NCBI RefSeq assembly: GCF_913773995.1 | Contig: NZ_CAJYES010000145.1 | Coordinates: 1 to 35,841, forward strand | Length of the DNA: 35,841 nt | Origin: an uncultured Pseudacidovorax sp. | Lineage (GTDB): Bacteria; Pseudomonadota; Gammaproteobacteria; Burkholderiales; Burkholderiaceae_C | Reading direction: 5' to 3' | Part shown: in pieces, positions 7,534-16,657 of the stretch | How positions within the stretch are numbered: the first letter of the stretch is position 1 | Layout of the letters: every line of letters starts with the position of its first letter | The notes under the pieces: model-generated | Database searches by the model: none | Seen by the model: only the letters and a program-made list of their open reading frames with translations | What the model was told of the DNA's origin: nothing | Position numbers and translations under genes: made by a program

Positions 7534-8919
7534 ATGGCCGTCAAGATCACGTCCGCTGCCGCAACGCCGCGCCGAGGCGGCCGGCGCGGCAACACGGTGC
7601 GCGTGCATCCGGCCGAGGCCATGCGCATGGCGCTGGGCCTGCACCGCGCAGGCCACCTGGACGATGCCGAGCGGATCTACCGCGAACTGCTCGCCCGCGG
7701 CGTGCGCGATGCCAACGTGCTGCACTTCCTGGGCATGCTCACGTACCAGCGCGGTCGGGCCGACGAAGCGCTCGCCCTGATGCGCGAATCGCTGGCCATG
7801 GACGCGGGCATGCCCGACTGGCACAGCAACCTGGGCAATGTGCTGCTCGATGCGGGGCAGCTGGACGAGGCGGCCGAAGCCTATGCGCAGGCGCTGGCGC
7901 TGCGGCCCGACCATGCCCCGTTTCTCAACAATCTGGGCGTGCTGCTGCACGAGCAGGGCCGGCACGAGGAGGCCGAGCGCGCCTATCTGCGCGCCGTGGC
8001 GCTGGTGCCGGACTACGCCGATGCCTACACGAACTGTGCGTCGCTCTACATGGCGGTCGGCCGGGCTCCCGAGGGCCTGCAGATGTTCTGGCAGGCGCTT
8101 CTGCACGCGCCGCGTCACGCGCGAAGCCGCCATCTGCTGGGTCTGGCGCTGTACCACCTTGGACGCCTGGAGGAGGCGGCTGCCGTCTACCGCGACTGGC
8201 TCAAGGACGAGCCGGACAACGTGCAGGCGCGCCACCATCTGGCGGCGTGCAGCGGCGTCGATGTGCCCGGGCGTGCGGCCGACGGCTATGTCGAGAAGGT
8301 GTTCGACGAATTCGCCAGCAGCTTCGATGCCAAGCTGGCCACGCTGCACTACCGTGCGCCCGAGCTGGTCGCCGACCAGGTGGCGGCCTGCCTGGGCGAG
8401 CCCCGGGCGGCGCTGGACGTCCTCGACGCCGGCTGTGGCACCGGACTGTGCGGCCCGTTGCTGGCGCCCTATGCGCGCCATCTCGAGGGCGTGGACCTGT
8501 CGGCGGGCATGCTGGCCAAGGCCGAGCCGCGACAGGTCTATCACCGGCTGGTCAAGGCCGAGCTGACCGCCTTCCTGCAGCAAAGCGAAGCAGAGAGCCG
8601 CGACCTGATCGTCTCGGCCGACACGCTGTGCTACTTCGGCCGGCTCGCGCCGGTGTTCGAGGCGGCGCAACCCATGCTGCGCCCCGGCGGCTGGCTGATG
8701 TTCACGCTGGAGGCCATCGATGCCGCCCTGCATCCGCAGGGCGCCGGCGTCGAGGGCTTCGTGCTCAATCCCCACGGGCGCTACAGCCACGATGCCGCGG
8801 CCGTGCGTCGGGATCTGGAGTCCGCCGGGCTGGAGCCCGTGGTCTTCGAATCCGTGCACCTGCGCGAAGAGAGCGCCCGCCCGGTACTGGGCTGGCTGGT
8901 CGCCGCGCGCCGCCGCTGA
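7534..8919 (+). CDS. TPR-repeat protein with a C-terminal SAM-dependent methyltransferase domain
   Basis: This 461-residue fusion has about six tetratricopeptide repeats over residues 25-245 (for example the block around SNLGNVLLDAGQLDEAAEAYAQ), then a class I methyltransferase domain. The SAM-binding loop DAGCGTG is at 298-304, followed by the acidic motif GVDLSAGMLAKA. A later segment (DLIVSADTLCYFG, then MLRPGGWLMFTLE) is also typical of the fold. The layout matches predicted TPR-containing methyltransferases (COG4976-like). It lies in a rightward block ending 19 bp before vgrG. It may modify or chaperone a T6SS component or cargo, but no substrate can be named. The start at 7534 is the first ATG, and the basic N-terminal 25 residues are probably disordered. 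Confidence 0.85.
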   Translation: MAVKITSAAATPRRGGRRGNTVRVHPAEAMRMALGLHRAGHLDDAERIYRELLARGVRDANVLHFLGMLTYQRGRADEALALMRESLAMDAGMPDWHSNLGNVLLDAGQLDEAAEAYAQALALRPDHAPFLNNLGVLLHEQGRHEEAERAYLRAVALVPDYADAYTNCASLYMAVGRAPEGLQMFWQALLHAPRHARSRHLLGLALYHLGRLEEAAAVYRDWLKDEPDNVQARHHLAACSGVDVPGRAADGYVEKVFDEFASSFDAKLATLHYRAPELVADQVAACLGEPRAALDVLDAGCGTGLCGPLLAPYARHLEGVDLSAGMLAKAEPRQVYHRLVKAELTAFLQQSEAESRDLIVSADTLCYFGRLAPVFEAAQPMLRPGGWLMFTLEAIDAALHPQGAGVEGFVLNPHGRYSHDAAAVRRDLESAGLEPVVFESVHLREESARPVLGWLVAARRR

Positions 8920-8938
8920 CCTTCACGAGTCCGATTTC

Positions 8939-11797
8939 ATGGCCACACAGGAATTCCGCATCGAAAGCGACTCGCCCGTCAACAGCGAGCTCATGTTCTG
9001 GGGCATCGTCGGCCACGAAGGCCTGAGCCGGCCGGCGGCCTACGAGCTGTCGGTGCTGTCCAAGGCCAACGACCTGGATGCGGCCGATGTGCTGGGTCAT
9101 GCCTTCGACGTGGTGGTCGAGTTCCTGGACGCCGACGGCAACATGCACGAGCGCCACTGCCAGGGCCATGCGGTGCGCTTCGCGCGCCTGGGCGCGGTGG
9201 GGCGCTACTTCGAGTACCGCATCACCCTGCGCTCCTGGTTCTGGCTGCTGACAAAGCGCATCAACGCCCGCATCCACCAGGACAAGAGCGTGCTGGACGT
9301 GATGGACGCCACCTTCGAGGACAGCGCCATCAAGCGCTTCAAGAAGACCAAGCCCAGCGGCGTGGTGGGCGAGCACAAGCCGCGCACGTATTGCGTGCAG
9401 TTCGAGGAAAGCGACTACGCCTTCGTCTCGCGCCTGCTGGAGGACGAGGGCATCTACTACTGGTTCGATGCCCACGACGCGCCGGGCACCATGCTGCTGG
9501 CCGATGGCGCCGGCAATGCGCACGACAAGCTGCCGGTCGTGGGCGAGCTGCCGATGGCCACCGGCGGCGGCGAGGAGCGCTTCGACGAGATCCTGCGCTG
9601 GTGCGATGCACGGTCGTTCACCAGCGGCCGCTATGCCTCGCGCGACAGCGACTTCAAGAAGATCCGCACCGTGCTCAAGTCCGACGCCGACGCCTCGGGC
9701 GAGCACGAGCTGAGCGACCTGGAGGTGTTCGAGTTCCCGGGCGGCTACTTCGAGAACGGTGCGCTCAACCTCAAGCTCGGCGCGCGCATCGACCAGATGG
9801 TGTCCGAGCGCCGCCAGCACTGGGCGCTGACGGCCTGGCCCGACGTGGCGGTGGGCCGCTGCTTCGACTTCAGCGGCGATCCCGACGGCACGCGCGACGG
9901 TGCCTACCTGATCGCGGGCTGCACGATGGTGCTGATGCATCCCGGCTACGAAGGCATGGACGCCGAGCCGCGCGACGGTGCGGCCGGGCGTCTGCTGACC
10001 GCGCTGCTGGCCGACGATGCCGTCAACGCCCAGGTGCTCGACGCGGTGGGCCGCCTGGTGGCCGAGGAGCCGCTGCTGCACACCGGCCGGCGTGGCGCGG
10101 GCCTGTTCCTGCTGACGGCACTGCCCGCCGACACCACTTTCAAGCCGCCGCGGCTCACGCCGCGGGTGCGCATGCCCGGGCCGCAGTCGGCCCTCGTGGT
10201 GGGCGCCGCGGGCAAGGAGCACGACGTCGATCCCTTCGGCCGCGTCAAGGTGCACTTCCATTGGGACCGCTACGACAAGAGCGACGAGAAGTCCACCTGC
10301 TGGATCCGCGTGTCGCAGCCCTGGGCCGGCAAGGGCTGGGGCGGCTACTTCGCGCCGCGCATCGGGCAGGAAGTGGTGGTCGACTTCCTCAACGGCGACC
10401 CCGACCGGCCGCTGATCATGGGCCGCGTCTACAACGACGACCAGCCCATCCCCTATCCCAGCGCCACGCAGAGCGGCTTCAAGACGCGCTCCACGCCCGG
10501 CGGCGGGCCCTCGAACTACAACGAGATCATGTTCGAGGACAAGAAGGGCGCCGAGCTGGTGAACATCCATGCCGAGCGCAACATGTCGACCTCGGTGGAG
10601 GCCGACGACTCCACCAGCGTCGGACACGACCAGTCCCTGATGGTCCACAACGACCGGACCTCGACGGTCGAGGGCAACGAGAAGACGCTGGTCGTCAAGG
10701 ACCAGACCAACGAGGTCAAGAAGAACCAGACCAACACGGTCCGCCTGACCCAGACCAACTACATCGATCTGGGGCAGGTCAACTTCATCGGCAGCGCCGG
10801 CCAGGCCACCACCGTGCAGGGCGACGTGACCTGGACCACGCCGCTGAACTATGTGCTCACGGCGTCCACCTCCACGACGGTGAACACGGCCAAGTTCACG
10901 CTCAACGCGGGCCACGTGGAGCTCAACGCCACCGCCGCGAACTCCTTCAAGATCGCCAGCACGGGGGCGATCACCATCGCCGGTCAGGCCGGTCGCACCG
11001 ATTCCACCGTGGGCGACCACAAGATCACGGCCACCGGCTCGCTGCAGAGCTTTGCGCCCAAGGTGCTGCAGGGCGCGGCCACCAGCATGGACGTGGTGGC
11101 CGGCACCAGCCTGTTCATGTCGGGCCTGGCGGACACCACGGTGACCGGCATGAAGGTCAACGTGACGTCGCTGGGGCCGCAGAAGGACGCGACGCTCGGC
11201 ATGTTCAGCAAGACCATCCTGGGCATGGAGAGCAAGAACAACATCGGCATGGTCTCGCAGGGGGTGCTGGGCCTCAAGTCCGAGAGCATCGCCGGCCTTG
11301 GCCTCAAGCAGCTGATGCTCAAGGTCGACGACGCGGTGCTGCACACCCTCAAGGCCGGTGCGGGCAGCGGCGGGGCGGGCGCGATGCTGGCGCTGGTCAA
11401 GGGCATCAACGTGATCGCGCCCCTCCTGCAGATCGCCCTGGGCGTCAAGGACCTCAACTCGGGCGTCAGCCGGGCGTCCGACGCCTACGAGAACGCGGCC
11501 AAGAAGCTGGCCGAGGCCGCGAAGGAGATGCAGGCCCTCAATCCCGACCTGGCGGGCAAGCTCACGCGGCTGTCCAGCCGGGCCCAGCAGCGCGCCAGCG
11601 AGGAGCACACCAAGGAGATGGTGGGCACGGGGGTGGCGATCGCCGGCGCCGCGCTGGGCGTGGCCGCCACGGGCGTCGCCGCGGCCGGGGTGGTGGACGC
11701 CGCCGTGACGCCGATCGCCGATGCCGCGATGAAGGGTTTCCAGGAGGGCGCGGCCGAGGGCATCGATCTGCTGTCCAAGGGCCTGCCGCCCGTCTGA
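8939..11797 (+). CDS. vgrG: VgrG (TssI) T6SS spike protein with a long C-terminal extension
   Basis: The 952-residue protein forms the trimeric spike at the tip of the Hcp tube. Residues 1 to about 370 are the gp27-like base. A gp5-like OB fold follows at about 425-520, including DPFGRVKVHFHWD and the IGQEVVVDFLNGDPDRP motif. A beta-helix of short V/T-rich repeats runs over about 530-620 (SVGHDQSLMVHNDRT and similar). The extension (about 620-952) has more beta-type repeats, then from about 794 an alpha-helical part with a Gly/Ala/Val-rich stretch (about 894-923). No known catalytic motif is visible in the extension. The ATG at 8939 gives the usual N terminus and lies 19 bp after the methyltransferase stop. 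Confidence 0.93.
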   Translation: MATQEFRIESDSPVNSELMFWGIVGHEGLSRPAAYELSVLSKANDLDAADVLGHAFDVVVEFLDADGNMHERHCQGHAVRFARLGAVGRYFEYRITLRSWFWLLTKRINARIHQDKSVLDVMDATFEDSAIKRFKKTKPSGVVGEHKPRTYCVQFEESDYAFVSRLLEDEGIYYWFDAHDAPGTMLLADGAGNAHDKLPVVGELPMATGGGEERFDEILRWCDARSFTSGRYASRDSDFKKIRTVLKSDADASGEHELSDLEVFEFPGGYFENGALNLKLGARIDQMVSERRQHWALTAWPDVAVGRCFDFSGDPDGTRDGAYLIAGCTMVLMHPGYEGMDAEPRDGAAGRLLTALLADDAVNAQVLDAVGRLVAEEPLLHTGRRGAGLFLLTALPADTTFKPPRLTPRVRMPGPQSALVVGAAGKEHDVDPFGRVKVHFHWDRYDKSDEKSTCWIRVSQPWAGKGWGGYFAPRIGQEVVVDFLNGDPDRPLIMGRVYNDDQPIPYPSATQSGFKTRSTPGGGPSNYNEIMFEDKKGAELVNIHAERNMSTSVEADDSTSVGHDQSLMVHNDRTSTVEGNEKTLVVKDQTNEVKKNQTNTVRLTQTNYIDLGQVNFIGSAGQATTVQGDVTWTTPLNYVLTASTSTTVNTAKFTLNAGHVELNATAANSFKIASTGAITIAGQAGRTDSTVGDHKITATGSLQSFAPKVLQGAATSMDVVAGTSLFMSGLADTTVTGMKVNVTSLGPQKDATLGMFSKTILGMESKNNIGMVSQGVLGLKSESIAGLGLKQLMLKVDDAVLHTLKAGAGSGGAGAMLALVKGINVIAPLLQIALGVKDLNSGVSRASDAYENAAKKLAEAAKEMQALNPDLAGKLTRLSSRAQQRASEEHTKEMVGTGVAIAGAALGVAATGVAAAGVVDAAVTPIADAAMKGFQEGAAEGIDLLSKGLPPV

Positions 11798-11812
11798 TCG
11801 CCGCCGTCTTCC

Positions 11813-14413
11813 ATGCAGGTCCACAAGCCTTCCGCGCTGTCGCTGATGCAGCGCAGCTTCGAGTTCCGCGGCCGATCCGGCTGCGCGGTGAGCGCGCTGA
11901 TGGCCGTGCGCATGGGTCATCCCGACGGGCTGCATGAGCAGACGCTGTGGAAGCTCGTGCAGGCCCACATCGAGGGCGGGCTGGTCGACGAAGGCATGGC
12001 CAAGCTCACGCCGGAGTTCCTGGTGTCGGGCCGGGTGCATGCGCCCGCCCACGTGCCCGGCGTGGCAGCCAGCGTCACGTTGGGGGGCGTCAGCAAGCAG
12101 GTGCTGGCCTTCGCCCCGCGCTTCTGGGTCGACAACACCGTGCGCACCGGCGGTGCCTTCGAGCCCGTTCCCCTGGACTGGGCCCAGGCCTACGGAGGGG
12201 CAGACTTCCCGGCCAATCCGGCGGGCGTGGGGCGCATGCCCGTCGATGGCGTGCACTGGCTGCCGCGGCTGGAGTTGCCCCACTCGCGGGTGGGCACGCC
12301 GACTGACGCCGCCGTGCCGGCAGGCTTCGGTGCGCTCGGGCCGATGCATCCCCAGCGCGCGGCACTGCGGGGCACCTACGACGAGCAGTACCTGCGCCAG
12401 CATGCGCCCGGCTTCGCGCCGGACCTGGACTGGTCGCACTTCAACATGGCGCCGCGCGACCAGTGGCTGCCCGGGCCGCTGCGCGGCGATGAGCCTTATC
12501 TGCTGGAGAACCTTCATCCGGCCGGCACGGTGTTGCAGGGCACGCTGCCGCGACTGCGCGCCCGCGTATTCGCCCAGCATGCGGCCGGCGCGCACGGCGA
12601 GGCGACGCTGCGCGAGGTGCCGATGCGGCTGACGACCGTGTGGTTCCTGCCCGAGGTGGAGCGCTTGGTGCTGGTGTGGCACGGCCTCCTGCAGGTGGAG
12701 GAGGACGATGCCTCGGACATCGCGCACCTGCTGGGCGCACTCGAACGCCTGGACGAAGGCCGCGCCGACGAGCATTACGCGCAGGTGCTGGAGCGTCGCC
12801 TCGACCCGCGCTTCGGCGGCATCGAGAGCCTCGACGAGAGCGTCCTGCTGCCGGCGGACTGGGCGGGGGTCGACGCGGACTTCGACGAGGCCGGCGCCGC
12901 TTTCCAGATGGAGGGCCTGCATGCCGAGGCGCAGCTGCGCCGGGCCAGCATCGACGTGGGCCTGGCGCGGGAGCGGGCCATCGAGGCGGGCCGCGACCCC
13001 GATGCGCTCGGCCTGAAGATGCCGCAGCGGGAGGCTGCGCCCACGCCTTCGGAGTTGCCGGCCTACCTCAAGGCCAAGCAGGCGCAGGCCGAGAAGGAGC
13101 ATTGGGCGGTGGTCGACGAGCTGGCGACGCAGCTCGAGAAGATCATGGACAGCGAAGACCTGCTGGGCGTGCGCACTGCCGATCTGATCCAGCGTGGGCC
13201 GCCCGACTACTCTGCCGAGCGTCATCTGGCCCAGCTCCAGGCGCAGGGCGCGGCGCTGCCGCTGGCGCCGGCCGCGCTGCTGAGCAAGCTGCGCCTGCAG
13301 GAAGACGCGCAACGGGTGGCGTACTGGCAGTCCGCCCATCTGCAGGCGCCAGCGCTGCCGCTGACGGGCGATGCGGGCCGGCAGCGCCGGCTGGAGATCG
13401 AACAGATCATCGCGCTCGGCCTGCGCACCCTGCCCTGGATCGACCTGACCGGCGTGGACCTGTCCGAGCTGGACCTGCGCGGCTTCGACTTCACCGCGGC
13501 CTGGCTGGAGAGCGTGAGCCTGCGCGGTGCCAACGTGTCGGGCTGCCGATTCGTCGGTGCGGTGCTGGCCCATGCGGACCTGCGCGGCTGCATTGCGGTG
13601 GGGGCGGATTTCACGGCGGCGAACCTCGGCGGCGCCGTTCTCGCCGGCGCGGTGTTCGACCAGTCCAACCTCGAAGGGGCCACGCTGGTGCGCAGCCAGC
13701 TCGCACAGTCCAGCCTGCGCCATGCAAAGCTGACCGGTGCCACCCTGCACGACAGCATCTGGGGCGCCGCCGACTGGACGGGGTGCGCCTTTCCCGGCGG
13801 TACCTTCCACAAGCTCGATCTGCGTGCGCTGGTGCTGGCCCAGGCCGACCTGCAGGGCGCGACCTTCATCGAATGCGATCTGCGCGGCGTGGATCTCTCG
13901 GGGGCGCAGCTCGCGGGGGCGAACTTCATCACCTGCGACCTGCGGGAGGCGCGGATGAACGGCGCCCGCGCGCGCGGCATGGTGTGCACGCTCGGCACCG
14001 TGCTGGACGGCATGCAGGCCGCGCAGGCCGACTTGAGCGAGGCCAACTGGGGCCAGTGCAGCGCGGTGGGGCTGATCGCCCCCGGCGCGCGCTTTGCCGG
14101 CGCCTGTCTGCACCGCACCGACCTTCGGCGCGCCGATCTCAGTCGGGCCAACGTCCAGGCCGCCCTGATGACACGCGCCCGGCTCAGCCATGCGGTGCTG
14201 CACGGCCTCGATGCCCGCGATGCCGTGCTCACTCGCGCCAGCCTGCTGGCCGCCGACCTGCGGCAGGCCAACCTCTTCGGCGCGGACCTGTCGCGCGTGG
14301 CGCTCAGCGGCGACACCCGCCTGGACGGCGCCCTGCTGGAACGCTGCCGCACCTGGCCCCGGCTCGATGCGCAACAGCAGGCCGTCGCGGCGCAGCGGGA
14401 GGCACTGGCATGA
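11813..14413 (+). CDS. DUF2169 domain protein with C-terminal pentapeptide repeats (T6SS accessory/adaptor)
   Basis: In this 866-residue protein, residues 1 to about 330 match the DUF2169 type that accompanies vgrG genes (features include LDWAQAYGG and a late WFLPEVERLVLVWHG). About 330-540 is helical and charged. From about 542 a long run of pentapeptide repeats (pattern A(D/N)LxG, for example LDLRGFDFTAAWLES) continues nearly to the end and should fold as a right-handed beta-helix. DUF2169 proteins are thought to help load cargo onto VgrG. The start is 15 bp after the vgrG stop, and its own stop overlaps the next start (ATGA), so the genes are translationally coupled. No secretion signal is seen. 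Confidence 0.85.
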   Translation: MQVHKPSALSLMQRSFEFRGRSGCAVSALMAVRMGHPDGLHEQTLWKLVQAHIEGGLVDEGMAKLTPEFLVSGRVHAPAHVPGVAASVTLGGVSKQVLAFAPRFWVDNTVRTGGAFEPVPLDWAQAYGGADFPANPAGVGRMPVDGVHWLPRLELPHSRVGTPTDAAVPAGFGALGPMHPQRAALRGTYDEQYLRQHAPGFAPDLDWSHFNMAPRDQWLPGPLRGDEPYLLENLHPAGTVLQGTLPRLRARVFAQHAAGAHGEATLREVPMRLTTVWFLPEVERLVLVWHGLLQVEEDDASDIAHLLGALERLDEGRADEHYAQVLERRLDPRFGGIESLDESVLLPADWAGVDADFDEAGAAFQMEGLHAEAQLRRASIDVGLARERAIEAGRDPDALGLKMPQREAAPTPSELPAYLKAKQAQAEKEHWAVVDELATQLEKIMDSEDLLGVRTADLIQRGPPDYSAERHLAQLQAQGAALPLAPAALLSKLRLQEDAQRVAYWQSAHLQAPALPLTGDAGRQRRLEIEQIIALGLRTLPWIDLTGVDLSELDLRGFDFTAAWLESVSLRGANVSGCRFVGAVLAHADLRGCIAVGADFTAANLGGAVLAGAVFDQSNLEGATLVRSQLAQSSLRHAKLTGATLHDSIWGAADWTGCAFPGGTFHKLDLRALVLAQADLQGATFIECDLRGVDLSGAQLAGANFITCDLREARMNGARARGMVCTLGTVLDGMQAAQADLSEANWGQCSAVGLIAPGARFAGACLHRTDLRRADLSRANVQAALMTRARLSHAVLHGLDARDAVLTRASLLAADLRQANLFGADLSRVALSGDTRLDGALLERCRTWPRLDAQQQAVAAQREALA

Positions 14414-15462
14414 CGGTGAGCGCGGAACTCCTCGCGCTGGGCGTGGGGCTGGGCGAAGCCTTCGATGGGCAGGATTTCCGGGGCGGGCGCTACGAAGGCG
14501 TCTACCTGGCGGGTGGCATGTTCTCGTCCTCATCGTGGGCCGCCGCGGACCTGCGCCAGTGCGATGGCCGCGAGGCCGTGTTCGACCACTGCGATCTGGC
14601 CGGCGCCACCCTTGCCGGGGCCAACCTGCGTCATGCCGTGTTCAACCGCTGCAGCCTGGTGCATGCGGACCTTCGCGGCGCCAATCTCCATGCCGCCACC
14701 TTCAACGAATGCGATCTCTCGCATGCGCAGATGGCGCAGGCCTGGCTGGGCATGGCGAAGCTGCAGGGCTGCAGCCTGCAGCATGCGGGCCTGCACGGCT
14801 GCGAGCTCGACTCGACCACCCTGTCGGAGTGCAGCCTGGTCGACGTCAATGCGGACGGCACGCGCTGGCTGCACACCGTGGTGGCGGGCTGCGATGTGAC
14901 GCAGCTCACCTGGCAGGGCGCCACCATGACGCGGGCCAGCTTCTTCCGCACGCCGTTGCCGGGCAAGCGCTTCGACGGCGGGCGATTCGAGTCCTGCCAG
15001 TTCTCGCAGTGCGACCTGAGCGGATGCTCCTTCGTGGGCGCGCAGCTGAGCCAGTGCAACTTCCAGGGCAGCACGCTGGACGGCTGCAACTTCGCCGATG
15101 CCCAGGCCCCGATGGCCGTGTTTGCGCAGGCTCGCGGGCGCGAGGTCGTCTTCACGGGTGCGCGGCTACGGCAGTCGCTGTTCGGCGGCGCGGCGCTGCC
15201 CGGCGCCCGCTTCGCCGGGGCCGACCTCTACCAATGCCACTTCGCCGGGGCGGTCCTCAAAGGCGCCCTGCTGGCCGACGCCGACTGCACCTATGCCGAC
15301 TTCAGCGGCGCGGTGCTGCGTGCGGCCGACCTGCGCGGCGCAGTGCTCCTGCGCGCGGTGCTGCATGCGACCGACCTGGAAGCGGCCCAGCTCACCGATG
15401 CGGCGCGCGCCCTGGGAACGGACCCGGTGCGCGCCCGTGCAGAGAACTGGACCGCGGCCTGA
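14410..15462 (+). CDS. Pentapeptide-repeat protein, Cys-rich, T6SS accessory
   Basis: Nearly all of this 350-residue protein consists of pentapeptide repeats, predicted to form a four-sided beta-helix. The repeats are unusual in often having Cys where Gly, Arg or another residue is common (for example FDHCDLAGATLAGANL and CELDSTTLSECSLVDV). It overlaps the previous gene by 4 bp and precedes the DUF3540 gene by 20 bp. Its close link to the DUF2169-pentapeptide gene suggests that the two act together on VgrG or its cargo. An alternative is an immunity-like or structural role; the sequence does not settle this. Confidence 0.85.
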   Translation: MTVSAELLALGVGLGEAFDGQDFRGGRYEGVYLAGGMFSSSSWAAADLRQCDGREAVFDHCDLAGATLAGANLRHAVFNRCSLVHADLRGANLHAATFNECDLSHAQMAQAWLGMAKLQGCSLQHAGLHGCELDSTTLSECSLVDVNADGTRWLHTVVAGCDVTQLTWQGATMTRASFFRTPLPGKRFDGGRFESCQFSQCDLSGCSFVGAQLSQCNFQGSTLDGCNFADAQAPMAVFAQARGREVVFTGARLRQSLFGGAALPGARFAGADLYQCHFAGAVLKGALLADADCTYADFSGAVLRAADLRGAVLLRAVLHATDLEAAQLTDAARALGTDPVRARAENWTAA

Positions 15463-15482
15463 GCATTTCACTAGGAGTTCCC

Positions 15483-16130
15483 ATGACCACCGTGCATGTC
15501 CCCCCGGCGCCGACGCGTTCCTCCCGTCGCCGCGCACATCCCGCCTCCTCATCGTGCGGCCTGCCGTCGGCCGGCTGGCGGGTGGCGACGGTGCACAGCG
15601 TCGATGAAGACGGCCGGATCGTGCTCGGCGATGCACCGGCCACAGCCGCGCGGGCCGCGCTCGGCTGCCTGGTGGCGGTGCAGCAGGGCGATACCGTGGC
15701 CGTGCTGTCCCAGGACGGCTGCGCCTGGGTGATGAGCGTGCTGGCCCGGCCCGGCCCGCAGGACCTGGCCCTGCGCAGCCCGGGCGCGCTCGCGCTGCGC
15801 GGCAGTGCCATCGACGTGCAGGCCGGCGAGGCGCTGCGGATGCAGGCGCCACAGGTCGCGCTGGATTGCGAGCAGGCCCAGGTCACCGGTGCGCGGCTGA
15901 ACGTGTTCGGCGCCAGCATCAAGGCCATCGGGCAGGCGCTGAGCAGCGTGTTCGACCGCGCCCATCACCATGCCGGGCAGTACATGCGCACCACGCAGGG
16001 CCTGGACCGCACGCAGGCCCGCCACGTCGAACTCCATGCCAGCCAGCTGCTGCAGGTCCATGCGGAGCATGCGCTGGTGGAGGGCGAGAAGCTGGTCAAG
16101 GCACGCGGTGCCCAGATCCACTTCGGCTGA
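15483..16130 (+). CDS. DUF3540 domain-containing T6SS accessory protein
   Basis: This 215-residue protein starts at an ATG with a strong AGGAG ribosome binding site. After a basic, probably disordered N terminus (about 1-30) there is a compact beta-rich region (about 31-110, for example WRVATVHSVDEDGRIVLGD), then a segment ending in a repetitive coil (RHVELHASQLLQVHAEHALVEGEKL) resembling the VgrG spike end. This architecture and the position between pentapeptide and PAAR-like genes match DUF3540 proteins. It may extend or cap the spike, or adapt the PAAR-like tip to VgrG. The function is inferred from neighbours. Confidence 0.75.
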   Translation: MTTVHVPPAPTRSSRRRAHPASSSCGLPSAGWRVATVHSVDEDGRIVLGDAPATAARAALGCLVAVQQGDTVAVLSQDGCAWVMSVLARPGPQDLALRSPGALALRGSAIDVQAGEALRMQAPQVALDCEQAQVTGARLNVFGASIKAIGQALSSVFDRAHHHAGQYMRTTQGLDRTQARHVELHASQLLQVHAEHALVEGEKLVKARGAQIHFG

Positions 16131-16138
16131 GGACCGCC

Positions 16139-16534
16139 ATGTTCGCGAACTGTCAGATGATGGGCACCGACATGGGCTTCCCGGACGTGTGCCTGACCCC
16201 CTCGCCCGCGGGACCGGTGCCGGTGCCTTATCCCAACATCGCGATGGGTCCGATGGCCGTGCCCAACTGCCCCACGATCCTCATCATGTGCACGCCGGCC
16301 CACAACCTGGGCACCACGGTGCCGATGACCAATGGGGACAACGCGGGCGTCGCCATGGGCGTGGCCTCGGGCACGGTGATGGGACCGTCGCGGCATGTGA
16401 CGGGCGCGTTCACGGTGCTGTTCAACGGCATGCCGGCCAGCCGGCTCACCAGCATGAGCCTGCAGAACAGCACCAACTGTCCGGGCGTGCGCGTCGTGCC
16501 CAGCCAAGCCGTGGTGCTTCTGCTCGCGCCTTGA
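16139..16534 (+). CDS. PAAR-like DUF4150 domain protein (T6SS spike tip)
   Basis: The 131-residue protein begins at an ATG eight bases after the DUF3540 stop, with GAGG just upstream. It consists almost entirely of the PAAR-like/DUF4150 fold: MGFPDVCLTPSP and PVPYPNIAMG near the start, then the central SGTVMGPSRHVTGAFTVLFNG and the ending PSQAVVLLLAP. Such proteins form a metal-stabilised cone that sharpens the VgrG spike and may carry toxin domains. Here there is no C-terminal toxin extension, so it would be a plain tip. Confidence 0.88.
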   Translation: MFANCQMMGTDMGFPDVCLTPSPAGPVPVPYPNIAMGPMAVPNCPTILIMCTPAHNLGTTVPMTNGDNAGVAMGVASGTVMGPSRHVTGAFTVLFNGMPASRLTSMSLQNSTNCPGVRVVPSQAVVLLLAP

Positions 16535-16657
16535 ACGCGCGAGCCGGCGGCCTACCTCTTCCGGCAAGATTGCCAAGGCACGGCACGCCATGAATACTGG
16601 TTCGCTCGCAGGGGCCCGGCGATCCGGCCGGGCGGTCGTCGCGCGGAGAGCTTCTTC

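Noticed and set aside
8765-14533. A nearly 5.8-kb open frame on the minus strand opposite vgrG and DUF2169
   Set aside because: It is opposite genes with clear protein families, and the translated product has the Arg/Gly/His/Ala-rich composition expected of antisense frames in high-GC DNA.
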